A DNA stretch of 64,000 nt from positions 1,122,574 through 1,186,573 of the forward strand of contig CP078014.1 in assembly GCA_020544565.1 (NCBI GenBank). Reading direction: 5' to 3'. The notes under the pieces are model-generated. The model saw only the letters and a list, made by a program, of their open reading frames with translations. It was not told where the DNA came from and ran no database searches. The position numbers were made by a program, and so were the translations under genes. Positions 13,101 through 18,966 of this stretch are shown here, piece after piece (positions within the stretch are counted from its first letter, which is position 1; each line of letters starts with the position of its first letter). Source of the stretch: Bradyrhizobiaceae bacterium (GTDB taxonomy: Bacteria; Pseudomonadota; Alphaproteobacteria; Rhizobiales; Xanthobacteraceae).

Positions 13101-13477
13101 ACCTCGGCGAGATCACGAATGGCGACACCAGCCATGTCGTGGCCGGCACCGATGGCGCCGCGGGCAACCATGTCTTCGCCTTCAACTCGACGGCGGAGGG
13201 CCTTGGCCGCATCGTCGACTTCGGTGCGGGCGACGTGATCGAGTTCTCGGGCGCGGCGTTCGGAAACCTGGCCGCAGGCACGCTGAACGCGGCCAACTTC
13301 GAAACCAACGATACCGGCGCGAGCACCAAGGCAGCCGGCACGGCGGAGTTCATCTTCAACACCGCCGATCACACGCTCTACTACGATGCCGATGGCGCCG
13401 GCGGCAGCGCCGCGATCGCCATGGCGAAGCTCGAAAACGGTCACGCCCTGACCGGCAACGAGATTCACATCACCTGA
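1172..13477 (+). CDS. Giant LapA-type RTX/VCBS adhesin with VWA domain, 4101 aa
   Basis: This is a type I-secreted cell-surface adhesin, expected to mediate attachment and biofilm formation. Residues 1 to about 115 resemble a retention module, followed by P122-A-A-G125, which fits the LapG cleavage consensus. VCBS/cadherin-like repeats fill roughly residues 200-2870, including a tandem array at about 1552-2786. A VWA domain follows with the MIDAS motif DSSGSMS starting at D2961. RTX nonapeptides (GGxGxDxxx) occur near 3196-3211, 3284-3333 and 3637-3667. Four Ca-binding DxNxDG loops lie at about 3838-3927, and the C-terminus (LYYDADGAGG) is typical of type I substrates. The ATG at 1172 has GGAGGA 7 nt upstream and replaces a TTG 30 nt earlier. 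A terminator follows, and the LapG-like protease and type I exporter lie just downstream on the other strand. Confidence 0.93.
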   Translation: MNQHVQIAQAGNASASNTSAPVRIYTMTKPLTDQAVVINLGYNQKTKIDFTAIANEKVTLVHIGEKLIVLFDNHSTVTVEPFFDSRNDPLNNVTVEIAPGRDVSGSEFASLFPITTDQSVLPAAGDGNSQASGAHFSDPSVDPLGIGNPLPLLGQEELGNWVAELPPTGTLPGEEVNHIPTIDSIPGVGGSETTVYEAGLAARTVGGTAEPAGSHESDVADPVKADGTIGFTSIDGVSSVKLNGTALSNDPTTPTDVADGTTGTLHAFYEFNPATGAGVIHYTYTLTDNTLVDPSERPVTVEVTDTDGDTATGTLTITVVDDAPTANPDDLTIAPANFDGHSGNVITGENEDSASGADVKGADGASVTHVVGYNGAEADVTGAGTTIAGQYGTLVIKSDGSYTYTRDAATPGGKDDVFTYTLTDGDGDQSPTTLTIHIGNADVTLGTPATGPGVDTVYEAGLTDGSQQGATNTVASGTIAVTAPDGIASITVEGETVLLNGDHTAITDGSRGSLEVWWNGTAIEYKYTLTDNFLETPAADDGQTVEASPTFVLVVNDLDTGSANGTLVINIVDDKAFAHADDLTIAPANFDGHSGNVITGENEDSASGADVKGADGASVTHVVGYNGAEADVTGAGTTIAGQYGTLVIKSDGSYTYTRDAATPGGKDDVFTYTLTDGDGDQSPTTLTIHIGDSTPQIGGLTPALEGGDATVYEANLPARTIPANEPTGSNGLSVPDATSGDFTITSPDGVKSLTIGGTTFITDGVFTAGSVTTPEGNTLEITNFDPSTGKVSYTYTLVDNENHTDGAGNNDLFDNIAIELTDQDNETTPGTLSIRIVDDVPTANADIDSASATTDHNANIATGNVMTGNDVAGGDANNTDGVKDVQGADGAVVAGVAAGNTGQNLDDAASGNTATVGVTIHGTYGDLVIDANGDYHYTVRTSDQNVVALGANDHDTDVFTYTIKDGDGDLAHTTITFTVNGVDNAPDISATKVVVSEEGLPHGIQDSVGVSDTTNSKTASGQVTVTDPDAGDTQSFALTTNGAPTGLTSGGVPVEWAMDGTDLVGSAGSVEVVRVHIDASTGAYDVTLSGPLDHAVHAPDVAETAAAQEDVLSFDIPVVVTSGPATLSTSFTVSVEDDSPTIVALPVGSASTSVDYDYFGLHAGNVTYRGLYTDSEHDILLSATRNGQSSTVNTNDHDIGVNDGQGMSPQEILTVDFVTGLVTNGNSQTNSGHYDVNTATFDLLISGNPNRTGVVFIEAKEGASDVTDLTFKVNDVTVTAQAVYVGGELTGYVLGGLHSGDSVTVSANNGAVFNQLNISNYSGIAFDSDGNGTADTTLNGYDNFKISGIGASGTVQTPLVLQVVHDETAGVNPGSDPNPADDTSALPPAELTTALSGLSVIGYAVSTVAVSGLFSGAYGADGPGNVSYQLTGTGGASLNGADSGLTTLNGDPITLLVQGNVVFGVDATDPGNVIKVFALQIDPATGQLWVAQMAPIHDTLAGNTDAAYDHQVNIANGLLHVQATITDGDSDQASAVSAIPVVVGFQDDGPHAHADSATQSSENAAVTIDVFANDVAGADGVDLSQAGGKVTLVAGSLSDAGGSVVYDGAGKFTYTPSAGKDGTVTFQYQIVDGDGDPSTATVTITLKDDSTPTIEIGAGSDTSVNEAGLPARNGEPAGSGEIADGNGADNSDPSETATGSFTITTGGDTIGHLYVTDKDNQQIDVSNAGTTGIVVQGLYGELTVYGTAAANDFTYSYTLKDNTAGDTTKETFAVQVVDSDGDPKATTLTIDIVDDAPKAHADSATQSSENAAVTIDVFANDVAGADGVDLSQAGGKVTLVAGSLSDAGGSVVYDGAGKFTYTPSAGKDGTVTFQYQIVDGDGDPSTATVTITLKDDSTPTIEIGAGSDTSVNEAGLPARNGEPAGSGEIADGNGADNSDPSETATGSFTITTGGDTIGHLYVTDKDNQQIDVSNAGTTGIVVQGLYGELTVYGTAAANDFTYSYTLKDNTAGDTTKETFAVQVVDSDGDPKATTLTIDIVDDAPKAHADSATQSSENAAVTIDVFANDVAGADGVDLSQAGGKVTLVAGSLSDAGGSVVYDGAGKFTYTPSAGKDGTVTFQYQIVDGDGDPSTATVTITLKDDSTPTIEIGAGSDTSVNEAGLPARNGEPAGSGEIADGNGADNSDPSETATGSFTITTGGDTIGHLYVTDKDNQQIDVSNAGTTGIVVQGLYGELTVYGTAAANDFTYSYTLKDNTAGDTTKETFAVQVVDSDGDPKATTLTIDIVDDAPKAHADSATQSSENAAVTIDVFANDVAGADGVDLSQAGGKVTLVAGSLSDAGGSVVYDGAGKFTYTPSAGKDGTVTFQYQIVDGDGDPSTATVTITLKDDSTPTIEIGAGSDTSVNEAGLPARNGEPAGSGEIADGNGADNSDPSETATGSFTITTGGDTIGHLYVTDKDNQQIDVSNAGTTGIVVQGLYGELTVYGTAAANDFTYSYTLKDNTAGDTTKETFAVQVVDSDGDPKATTLTIDIVDDAPKAHADSATQSSENAAVTIDVFANDVAGADGVDLSQAGGKVTLVAGSLSDAGGSVVYDGAGKFTYTPSAGKDGTVTFQYQIVDGDGDPSTATVTITLKDDSTPTIEIGAGSDTSVNEAGLPARNGEPAGSGEIADGNGADNSDPSETATGSFTITTGGDTIGHLYVTDKDNQQIDVSNAGTTGIVVQGLYGELTVYGTAAANDFTYSYTLKDNTAGDTTKETFAVQVVDSDGDPKATTLTIDIVDDGPKAHADSNSVSEGSSISGDVLTNDVSGADGYKAGGGVTGVAAGSDTDNPVSGGLGGVGIGGTYGTLVLNADGSYTYTAHAVTADVVDHFVYTITDGDGDTSTTTLDISVKNVETPLLIVGSKDGDTTGQTTPHVVPNPQGPTSGVIQGGGDNDTLIGDPGAVTITKGQSANVVLVLDSSGSMSDDISFGGSTISRMQALKNGVNALIEQLANSGAENIRITVIDFASNATNLGTFDLIVNGEKQSTTAAHTAVNGMSANNNTNYEAGIQAAYNWITGNSGNNDLANADINKVVFVSDGEPQAWINSGGTVSTGTAARAMQELLGTYPGGSGNVADNVNDVANVLNAGDPGHKYTIDAIGIAVGATALGYLSDVEDGIANGGTGSALNVTSAEQLASALSVLGGSTALAAASNDVINGGAGNDIIFGDVVNTDALATKAGLSVAAGSGWSVFQMLEGTSPSSPALVPYLHGGVWDRASTIAYLSDPANRSELAKESGRSGGNDTIDGGDGNDVIFGQEGNDTIHGGTGDDIISGGTGADQLYGDAGNDTFLLANGEFAAGETINGGADTDTIVLTEATTVDFGTGTVTGVEILTGSSGNDVVTMTAQQLIGFTGINLGNGSDTLNIVVNGNVDLSASTLPTLASVETLTFTGSASNDTLTLSGAQFDALVAAGASFNLGTGTADTIVIANATAPIDLTGVTMSGVEKFQTTGNVNNTVTMTAQQFLGFTGGIDLGNGTDALNVVVSGTVNLSASTLPTLTGVEAVNFIGSAGAEAITVTGAQLNALISSGLTIDLGNGADTLVLTSTSTALNNLGNLSLQNVETISAVGAASAVTIDLHNQLEGFKIIGSSNGDIIIGGAGNNTLNGGAGNDTLTGGAGVDQFRLDTSTGTDTITNFVRGTDKIGFLDTGTTGGGSVNFGGTIGSTAGTTLALSDFQTRTSIGNINSSDDAKVIVITQQQTSTQIAATTNSANNSYVVVYNSSTSSAEIWFDTNWGNAAGRIKIATLTGVSASDVSNLANTDFVAYSGAADPLVLDLDHNGLSFTSQVDGVHFDLNADGVIDQVAWTNSRDGLLALDVNGNGIIDNGTELFTPDFAGGHHASGLAALASLDSNHDGVINSADQDFAKLVVWQDANHDGVSDAGELHSLTDLGIAEISLDAKSEPTYVDGQLVSANGTFTYADGTKGSFAEVNFDLGEITNGDTSHVVAGTDGAAGNHVFAFNSTAEGLGRIVDFGAGDVIEFSGAAFGNLAAGTLNAANFETNDTGASTKAAGTAEFIFNTADHTLYYDADGAGGSAAIAMAKLENGHALTGNEIHIT
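2159..2488 (+). repeat. 330-bp direct repeat inside the adhesin, copy A
   Basis: This stretch encodes one VCBS-type unit (DLTIAPANFDGHSG to TLTIHIG). It is repeated, apparently without change, 756 bp downstream at 2915-3244. Between the copies lies a different domain. Confidence 0.85.
2915..3244 (+). repeat. 330-bp direct repeat inside the adhesin, copy B
   Basis: Second copy of the 2159-2488 unit, in the same reading frame. The sharp edges, where flanking codons diverge at once, point to recent duplication or gene conversion. Confidence 0.85.
5825..9529 (+). repeat. Five tandem 741-bp units in the adhesin
   Basis: Five head-to-tail copies (starts near 5825, 6566, 7307, 8048 and 8789) each encode 247 residues made of two immunoglobulin/cadherin-like modules. 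By eye the copies are identical at nucleotide level; only the outer edges differ (codons before 5825 and after about 9519). The period is a multiple of three, so copy-number changes keep the frame. Confidence 0.92.
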
Positions 13478-13517
13478 TCGGCATCGTCCGATCGACGTTG
13501 TTGATCGTCAAAACATG

Positions 13518-13554
13518 CGGCCCGTCAGGTGAACCTGACGGGCCGTTTCGTTTT
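13518..13554 (+). terminator. Rho-independent terminator of the adhesin gene
   Basis: A perfect 12-bp stem (13518-13529 with 13534-13545) with a TGAA loop is followed by TTTCGTTTT. It begins about 40 bp past the adhesin stop codon on the same strand. Confidence 0.85.
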
Positions 13555-13925
13555 GGGGAGAGACCGTGCGGGCCGCACCCTGGAGCGGCTTCAGGTTTGA
13601 TGGAAACAAGATTAGTCCGATCCGTCATGGCCGGGCCATAGAGCATTTTTAAGCGAAGTGGAAACCGGTTCGCGTGAAGAAAATGCGACCAAACAAAACC
13701 TAGAGCCCCGCTTTGATTCCATCAAAGCGGGAAAGGCTCTAGCCGTTCGAAGAACGGCGTCGCTTTCGCTCGCCTATGGTCCCGGCCATCCCACGTCTTG
13801 TTTCGTTTGGATTTCCAAGACGTGGATGCCCGGCATAAACCCCGGCATGACGAAGGTTGTTTCTGCCTCACCTAAAGCCGTTCAAGGCGGTGTGGACTCT
13901 TGAGAATCCCAAGAGTCTACACACC
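13555..13925. repeat. Intergenic repeat cluster, no gene
   Basis: This stretch is built from short palindromic pieces of the kind scattered through Bradyrhizobium-type genomes. One is an AAGCGAAGTGGAAACCGG-type element at about 13640-13690. Another is a hairpin CTAGAGC...GCTCTAG at 13700-13742. A third is an inverted pair around ACGTCTTG/CAAGACGT at about 13790-13830. A long imperfect hairpin at 13889-13925 abuts the LapG-like stop codon and could act as its transcription end, though no T-run follows. The family assignment is from memory of such genomes, not from a search. Confidence 0.55.
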
Positions 13926-14930
13926 TCAAAGCGCCAGCGGCAGCTCGAAGGCGAGGGCGCTTGTCCCGACGATCGTGTCTGCCGGCTCGCCGTTCCAACC
14001 GGTCGAGGTATCGCTGCCGGCCGCGGCCGGCGAGGTCTCGATATCGCCGTCCGTGATGGCGCGGCTGGCGTAGGGCGTGGTCAGCATCAGCACGCCCGCC
14101 TGGTTCAGCGCAAACAGCGGAACGAGATCGCGCGCCTCGCCATCGCTGACGACGCGGGACCAGCGGTTGTCGAGGATCAGCCAGCGCTCGTCGAGGCGCA
14201 CGGCGAGCACGGCATGATCCTGCCGGACCCGCCGGTCGCGGACCAGCACGATGCGCAGATCGTCCTGCGGAAATCCCGCCTGCCGGAGGACGACATATTT
14301 GGCGATGGCATAGTCCTCGCAATCGCCCTTGGTGGTGGCGAAGCTCGCCAGCGCCGAACTCCAGCGGTCGGGCACGCCGAACTGGGCGAGATCGCTGACA
14401 TAACGGAGCGCGGCATTGACGCCGCGGTTGGCTTCCTCGACCTGCGCCAGCCCGGCCCGGGTCTTGACGGCGGCGATCAGACGCTGCAACTGCGCGGCAT
14501 GGGCCGGGCAGGAGGCCGCGTCGTCGCGGCAGCGTGCGAGCACCTCGTCGTCCTTGCCGAGATCGGCCTGAATGCCGTTCCATTTGCGCCACAGCAGTCC
14601 GTCCGGCGCGCGGAAGCCGAACAGCCCGAACGGTTCGCGCCCCTCGATGGCGGGGATCGTCACCGCCGGTTGATCGGAGACGATCGTCTCCGAAGGGGAG
14701 ACGGCCGCGAGCTGCACCGCATCGGTGCGCTTGCCGCTGCCCAGCCGGGCCAGAACGGAATTGATGGTGAAGAATTTCGCCGGCGCGCGATCCATGTCCG
14801 GCGCGGCGTCGATCGAAGTCGCGGTGCGCGGGCTGCGGTTGTCGGCCGCGGCCGGCGCGACGCCGGGAACATAGACGGATAGCGCGAAAGCACTCAGCAG
14901 CAATCCTTGCCGCACATAGCCTGGTAACAT
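13926..14930 (-). CDS. lapG: LapG-like periplasmic cysteine protease (BTLCP family), 334 aa
   Basis: Bacterial transglutaminase-like cysteine proteinases of the LapG type cut large adhesins in the periplasm behind a retention module and so release them from the cell surface. Here a signal peptide (about residues 1-28) leads into a domain with the triad C204 (GDCEDYA), H239 (QDHAVLAV) and D254 (LILDNRW). The 35- and 15-residue spacings are close to those of Pseudomonas LapG. The likely target is the PAAG motif in the neighbouring adhesin. The ATG at 14930 has AAGG 8 nt upstream. In described systems calcium and LapD control this protease; no LapD is in the window. Confidence 0.88.
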   Translation of the reverse strand: MLPGYVRQGLLLSAFALSVYVPGVAPAAADNRSPRTATSIDAAPDMDRAPAKFFTINSVLARLGSGKRTDAVQLAAVSPSETIVSDQPAVTIPAIEGREPFGLFGFRAPDGLLWRKWNGIQADLGKDDEVLARCRDDAASCPAHAAQLQRLIAAVKTRAGLAQVEEANRGVNAALRYVSDLAQFGVPDRWSSALASFATTKGDCEDYAIAKYVVLRQAGFPQDDLRIVLVRDRRVRQDHAVLAVRLDERWLILDNRWSRVVSDGEARDLVPLFALNQAGVLMLTTPYASRAITDGDIETSPAAAGSDTSTGWNGEPADTIVGTSALAFELPLAL

Positions 14931-15210
14931 GACTGACGCCTTTTGTCGGGGGCATCAGCCGACGTCTTCTGCGTCGATCCGATACCCCGCCCTGTTGGCG
15001 CAGACGGTGGGGCGAGGGCGGCTTCAACGGAGTTAACCGGCGGGCAGGCGCAAAGGCGTTTTCATGCGGACGGTCAACCGCCGCTTGTCCCGATCGATCA
15101 AATTGGATTCAAATCCGGAATGGACGGAAACGCCCGCGCATGGCGGCGGGGTCGCCGAGGCCGAAACGAGGTTAAGGCGCGATGAAGACGCTGGCCGCGT
15201 CGTCGCCGCC

Positions 15211-16461
15211 TCAGTGCTCGCGCAGCGCTTCGCTGCGCAGGATGCGAGCCGGCTTGAGAATATAATCGAGCACTGATTTCCGGCCGGTCAGCACCTCCAC
15301 CGTGGCGACCATGCCGGGCATGATCGGCAGCGGATTTTCCGGCGTTCCGAGCGAGTTGGTCTCGGTGCGGATCACGGCGCGATAGAAGGTTTCCTTCTTG
15401 CCGGCCGCATCCGGCTTCTCGTCGACGATGGTGTCGGCGCTGACGCGCTCGACCTTGCCCTTGAGCGAACCGTAAACCGAGGAATCGTAGGCCGAGATCT
15501 TGACCACCGCGTCCTGCCCGGCACGGATGAAGGCGATGTCCTGCGGGCGAATGCGGCCCTCGACCAGAAGCGTGTCGTCGAGCGGCACGATCTCCATCAG
15601 GCTGGCCCCGGGCTGAACCACCGCGCCGATGGTCGTCACATTGAGCTTGTTGACGATGCCATGGACGGGCGCCTTGAGATCGGTGCGCCGCAGCCGGTCC
15701 TGTGCGGATTTCATGTTCTCTTCCAGCACCGCCAGATCGCCGCGCGATTTGGCGAGGTCCTCGTCCGCCTGGGAGCGGAACGAGGTGATGGTGCTGCTGA
15801 TCTTGGCCTGGGCTTCCGCGAGCTGGCCGCGCATTTCGGATTCCTGCCGCTGCAGGCGGATCATCTCGATCTCGGGCACCACCTTCTGCAGGTAGAGCTT
15901 GTTGGTGATGGCGAGCTCACGCTCCAGCAGAGCCAGCGATCCCGTCAGGCGGGTGACCTGCTGGGTGAGGACGTCGACGTCCTGCGCCACTTTTTTCACG
16001 CGCATGTTGAAGACGCTGGTTTCCGCGGCAACCGCCGCCGGCACCTTCTGCATTAACTGCTCGGGAAAGGTGATCTCCGGCTTGCCGCGGGCTTCGGCTT
16101 CGAGACGGGCGACGCGAGCGGCGAGGGCCGCGCGCCGCTCCTGCAATTCGCCGAACTCGGAGGCGAACTTGGTGTCGTCGATCCGCATCAGGATCTGGTC
16201 CTTGTCGACGATCGCGCCTTCGCGAACGAGGATTTCGCTGACGATGCCGCCCTCCAGCGACTGGATCACCTGAATCTGCTGCGAGGGGATCACCCGGCCG
16301 TCGCCGCGCTTGACCTCGTCGAGAATGGCGAAGTGAGCCCAGATCACGAAAACCGCGATGAGGGCGAGCGAACTGACCAGCAGAAGGCGCAACGCGCGCG
16401 GCGTTCGCATCTGCGATGCCGCTCTCACATCGTTGGCGTAGGCGAAGTCAGACGACAGCAT
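15211..16461 (-). CDS. Type I secretion membrane-fusion protein (HlyD/LapC family), 416 aa
   Basis: This periplasmic adaptor links the inner-membrane ABC transporter to the TolC-type channel. It has a short cytoplasmic N-terminus, one membrane helix at about residues 26-46, a biotinyl-lipoyl half (GGIVSEILVREG), a long coiled-coil hairpin at about 100-270, the second lipoyl half (APVHGIVNKLNV) and a C-terminal beta-barrel. Length and layout are those of the HlyD family. The start overlaps the ABC gene by 14 bp, so the two are probably translationally coupled. It belongs with the ABC and TolC genes upstream and presumably exports the giant adhesin. Confidence 0.92.
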   Translation of the reverse strand: MLSSDFAYANDVRAASQMRTPRALRLLLVSSLALIAVFVIWAHFAILDEVKRGDGRVIPSQQIQVIQSLEGGIVSEILVREGAIVDKDQILMRIDDTKFASEFGELQERRAALAARVARLEAEARGKPEITFPEQLMQKVPAAVAAETSVFNMRVKKVAQDVDVLTQQVTRLTGSLALLERELAITNKLYLQKVVPEIEMIRLQRQESEMRGQLAEAQAKISSTITSFRSQADEDLAKSRGDLAVLEENMKSAQDRLRRTDLKAPVHGIVNKLNVTTIGAVVQPGASLMEIVPLDDTLLVEGRIRPQDIAFIRAGQDAVVKISAYDSSVYGSLKGKVERVSADTIVDEKPDAAGKKETFYRAVIRTETNSLGTPENPLPIMPGMVATVEVLTGRKSVLDYILKPARILRSEALREH

Positions 16462-18808
16462 TGGGTGTGATCCCGGGGGAGGCTGGCTGCACGGACATCT
16501 GCGGCTCGCGGCCCGGCCTGGCCTGAGGCGGCTGATTTTGCGATTGCGGAGGCTGCGACGTTTGCGGTGCTTGCGCCGGTTTGCCTTGGAGCATGGCGAG
16601 CACCTTGTCGCGCGGCCCGTCGGCCAATAGCCGCCCGTTGTCGAACAGCAGCAGCCGGTCGACCATGTTCAGCAGCGACAGGCGATGGGTCGAGATGACG
16701 ATGGTCGGGCGGTCCTTGCCTTCGCCGATCGCGCGCAGCCGCTCGAGGAATTCGGCTTCGCTGCGCACGTCGAAATGTGCCGTCGGCTCGTCGAGGAACA
16801 GGATGCGCGGCTTGCGGATCAGGATGCGCGCCAGCCCGATGGCCTGCTTCTGGCCGCCGGACAGACTGCGGCCGCCTTCGGAGATCGGCATGTCGTAGCC
16901 CATCGGGTGGCCAGCGATGAAGCTTTCCACGCCGGACAGCTTCGCCGCACTCAGGATTTCCGCGTCGGTCGCGTCCGGTTTGCCCAGCGCGATGTTGTCG
17001 CGCAGCCGGCCCAGGAACAGGTCGGTGTCCTGCATGGCGAAGCCGATGCCGGCGCGCAGGTCCCACGGATCGTATTGGCGGGAGTCCACGCCATCCACCA
17101 GAACGCGGCCCTCCGCGGCTTCGTAGAAGCCGAGCAGAAGGCGGCCCACGGTGGTCTTGCCCGAGCCGACCCGGCCGATGATGCCGACGCGCTCGCCCGG
17201 CTCGATCTTGAAGGAGACGGCGTCGAGCGCCTTGCCCGCCGCGTTCGGATAGGAAAAGCTCACCTTGTCGAACTGGATCCGTCCTTCCTCGACGGGGCGG
17301 GCGACGTATCTGCGCCCCGGCACCCGCTCGCGATCCAGCGACATGACGCGGTCGATCGCCCTGAGCGAGGTCAGCGTCTGGCTGCCACGGGTGATGACGG
17401 AGGCAAGGCCCGCGATCGGCGCGAGAATGCGGCCGGCCAGCATGTTGGCGGCGATCAGCGCGCCCATGGTCAGTTCGCCGTTGAGGATCAGGAACACGCC
17501 GACGATCATGATCAGCAGGCTGGTGATCTGCTGGGCCGTGCTCGCGCTGGTGAGGGCGAGCGACGCCCAGAAATGCACCTTCTCGCCGGAGCGGGCGCTG
17601 GCCGCGACCGAACGCTCCCACGTCGCCTGCATCCGCGATTCCGCGCCGACCGCGCGCACGGTCTCGAGGCCGCCCAGCGATTCCACCAGCACGCCGTGGC
17701 GCGCGGCGGACTCGGCCTGCAGGCTCTTCATCGCCTTGTCGAGCGGCCGCTGCAGCAGGAAGCCGACCGCGATCATGATCGGCAGCATGACGAGCGGGAT
17801 CCAGGCGATCGGCCCGGCGATGATGAACAGCACGATGATGAACAGGATCGCGAACAGCAGGTCCGTCGCCGAAACCACGGCGCCGGAGGTGAAGAACTCG
17901 CGGACCGAGTCGAAGTCACGCAACTGATTGGCGATGACGCCGACCGATGTCGGCCGCTGCGCCATCTTCACCGCCATGACGTGCTCGAAGATGTTGGCGG
18001 CCAGCGCCACGTCGACGGTCTTGCTGGTGACGTCGATGATCAGGCTGCGCACCGTGCGCAGGATGAAATCGAACACGATGGCGAGCAGCATGCCGATCGC
18101 GAGCGCCACCAGCGAGGGGATCGCGCCGTTGGGAACGATGCGGTCGTAGATGCTCATGATGAAGAGAGGAGCCGCCAGCGCCAGCGTATTGATCAGGAAC
18201 GCGGCGAGGGCGATGTGGGTGTAGTTCGGAAGCTGCGTCTTGACGACGGACCAGAACCAGTGCGTGCGGGGCAGGTCGCCGGCGGCGACCGCGCGCGGGT
18301 CCGTGGCCGCGCTTGGCCGCACCAGGAAGGCATACCCCGTATAGGACGCGGCCAGCGCCTCCGTGCTGTCGGTCACGGTGGCGGAGGCGTCGGCCGCCGG
18401 ATCGATGTAGCTCACCGTCTCGCCTGCCGGACCGCGCTCGAGCAGGACGAGCGCGCGGCCATCGCGCATAATCAGGACGACGGGAAGGACGAGGGCGGGA
18501 ATATCCGCGAGGTCGCGCCGGGTCGCCTCGGTCTCCAGCCCCGCGCGCCGCGCCGCGCGATCATAGAGCGAAACCGTCAGCCGGCCGTCGGTGATCGGCA
18601 GGCCGCCGAGGATGGCGTCGCGGCTGATAGCGCGGCCATGATAGGCGGCGAGGTAGGTCAGGGTCGCCAGCAGGGCGTCGGGCCTGTGAGCGTCGGTGTT
18701 GTGCGTGTCCGCGTTCGCGGCTGCGGCCGGTTGCTCCGATGCGCTGTCGTCCGCACCCGATTGCGGTTTACTGGAGTCCACCCGGGATCGCGAGGGCCGG
18801 AACAGCAT
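16448..18808 (-). CDS. Type I secretion ABC transporter with C39-like domain (LapB family), 786 aa
   Basis: This inner-membrane exporter ATPase has an N-terminal C39-like domain in which the catalytic Cys is replaced (DALLATL, so no peptidase activity). Six membrane helices follow at about 190-450. The ATPase has Walker A GRVGSGKTT, signature LSGGQKQAIGLA and Walker B ILFLDEPT, and a Gln/Pro-rich tail. Such domains bind RTX substrates instead of cutting leaders. The frame is open to an ATG at 18886, but that codon sits 7 nt past a 16-bp hairpin with no ribosome-binding site, so I prefer the ATG at 18808 (weak GAGG upstream). The start is uncertain. Confidence 0.9.
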   Translation of the reverse strand: MLFRPSRSRVDSSKPQSGADDSASEQPAAAANADTHNTDAHRPDALLATLTYLAAYHGRAISRDAILGGLPITDGRLTVSLYDRAARRAGLETEATRRDLADIPALVLPVVLIMRDGRALVLLERGPAGETVSYIDPAADASATVTDSTEALAASYTGYAFLVRPSAATDPRAVAAGDLPRTHWFWSVVKTQLPNYTHIALAAFLINTLALAAPLFIMSIYDRIVPNGAIPSLVALAIGMLLAIVFDFILRTVRSLIIDVTSKTVDVALAANIFEHVMAVKMAQRPTSVGVIANQLRDFDSVREFFTSGAVVSATDLLFAILFIIVLFIIAGPIAWIPLVMLPIMIAVGFLLQRPLDKAMKSLQAESAARHGVLVESLGGLETVRAVGAESRMQATWERSVAASARSGEKVHFWASLALTSASTAQQITSLLIMIVGVFLILNGELTMGALIAANMLAGRILAPIAGLASVITRGSQTLTSLRAIDRVMSLDRERVPGRRYVARPVEEGRIQFDKVSFSYPNAAGKALDAVSFKIEPGERVGIIGRVGSGKTTVGRLLLGFYEAAEGRVLVDGVDSRQYDPWDLRAGIGFAMQDTDLFLGRLRDNIALGKPDATDAEILSAAKLSGVESFIAGHPMGYDMPISEGGRSLSGGQKQAIGLARILIRKPRILFLDEPTAHFDVRSEAEFLERLRAIGEGKDRPTIVISTHRLSLLNMVDRLLLFDNGRLLADGPRDKVLAMLQGKPAQAPQTSQPPQSQNQPPQARPGREPQMSVQPASPGITPNAVV

Positions 18809-18892
18809 CTGGATCAATGCCTCAAGTATGACTGGGTCACAATGCGGCCCCGGCCATGGGCACAGGACCTTCAATGGTGCCAGCATACGTAA

Positions 18893-18930
18893 TGATGCGG
18901 CTTAAATCATTCACGATTTAAGCCGCATCA
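18893..18930 (-). other. 16-bp perfect hairpin between the TolC-type and ABC genes
   Basis: Bases 18893-18908 pair perfectly with 18915-18930 around a 6-nt loop. The element lies in the 160-bp gap between two genes read in the same direction. No T-run follows on the minus strand, so it is not a textbook terminator. It could be an attenuator, an RNA-processing or stability element, or a protein-binding palindrome. Confidence 0.7.
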
Positions 18931-18966
18931 ATTAAGCATTAATTCTTGGACAGGAACGGAGCGAAC

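Noticed and set aside
13882..15027. 381-codon frame overlapping the LapG-like gene
   Set aside because: It is a shifted frame of the protease gene rich in Arg. The 13926-14930 frame has the signal peptide and catalytic triad.
16685..18892. 735-codon plus-strand frame opposite the ABC transporter
   Set aside because: Low-complexity Arg/His/Asp text that mirrors the ABC gene; no domain or ribosome-binding site.
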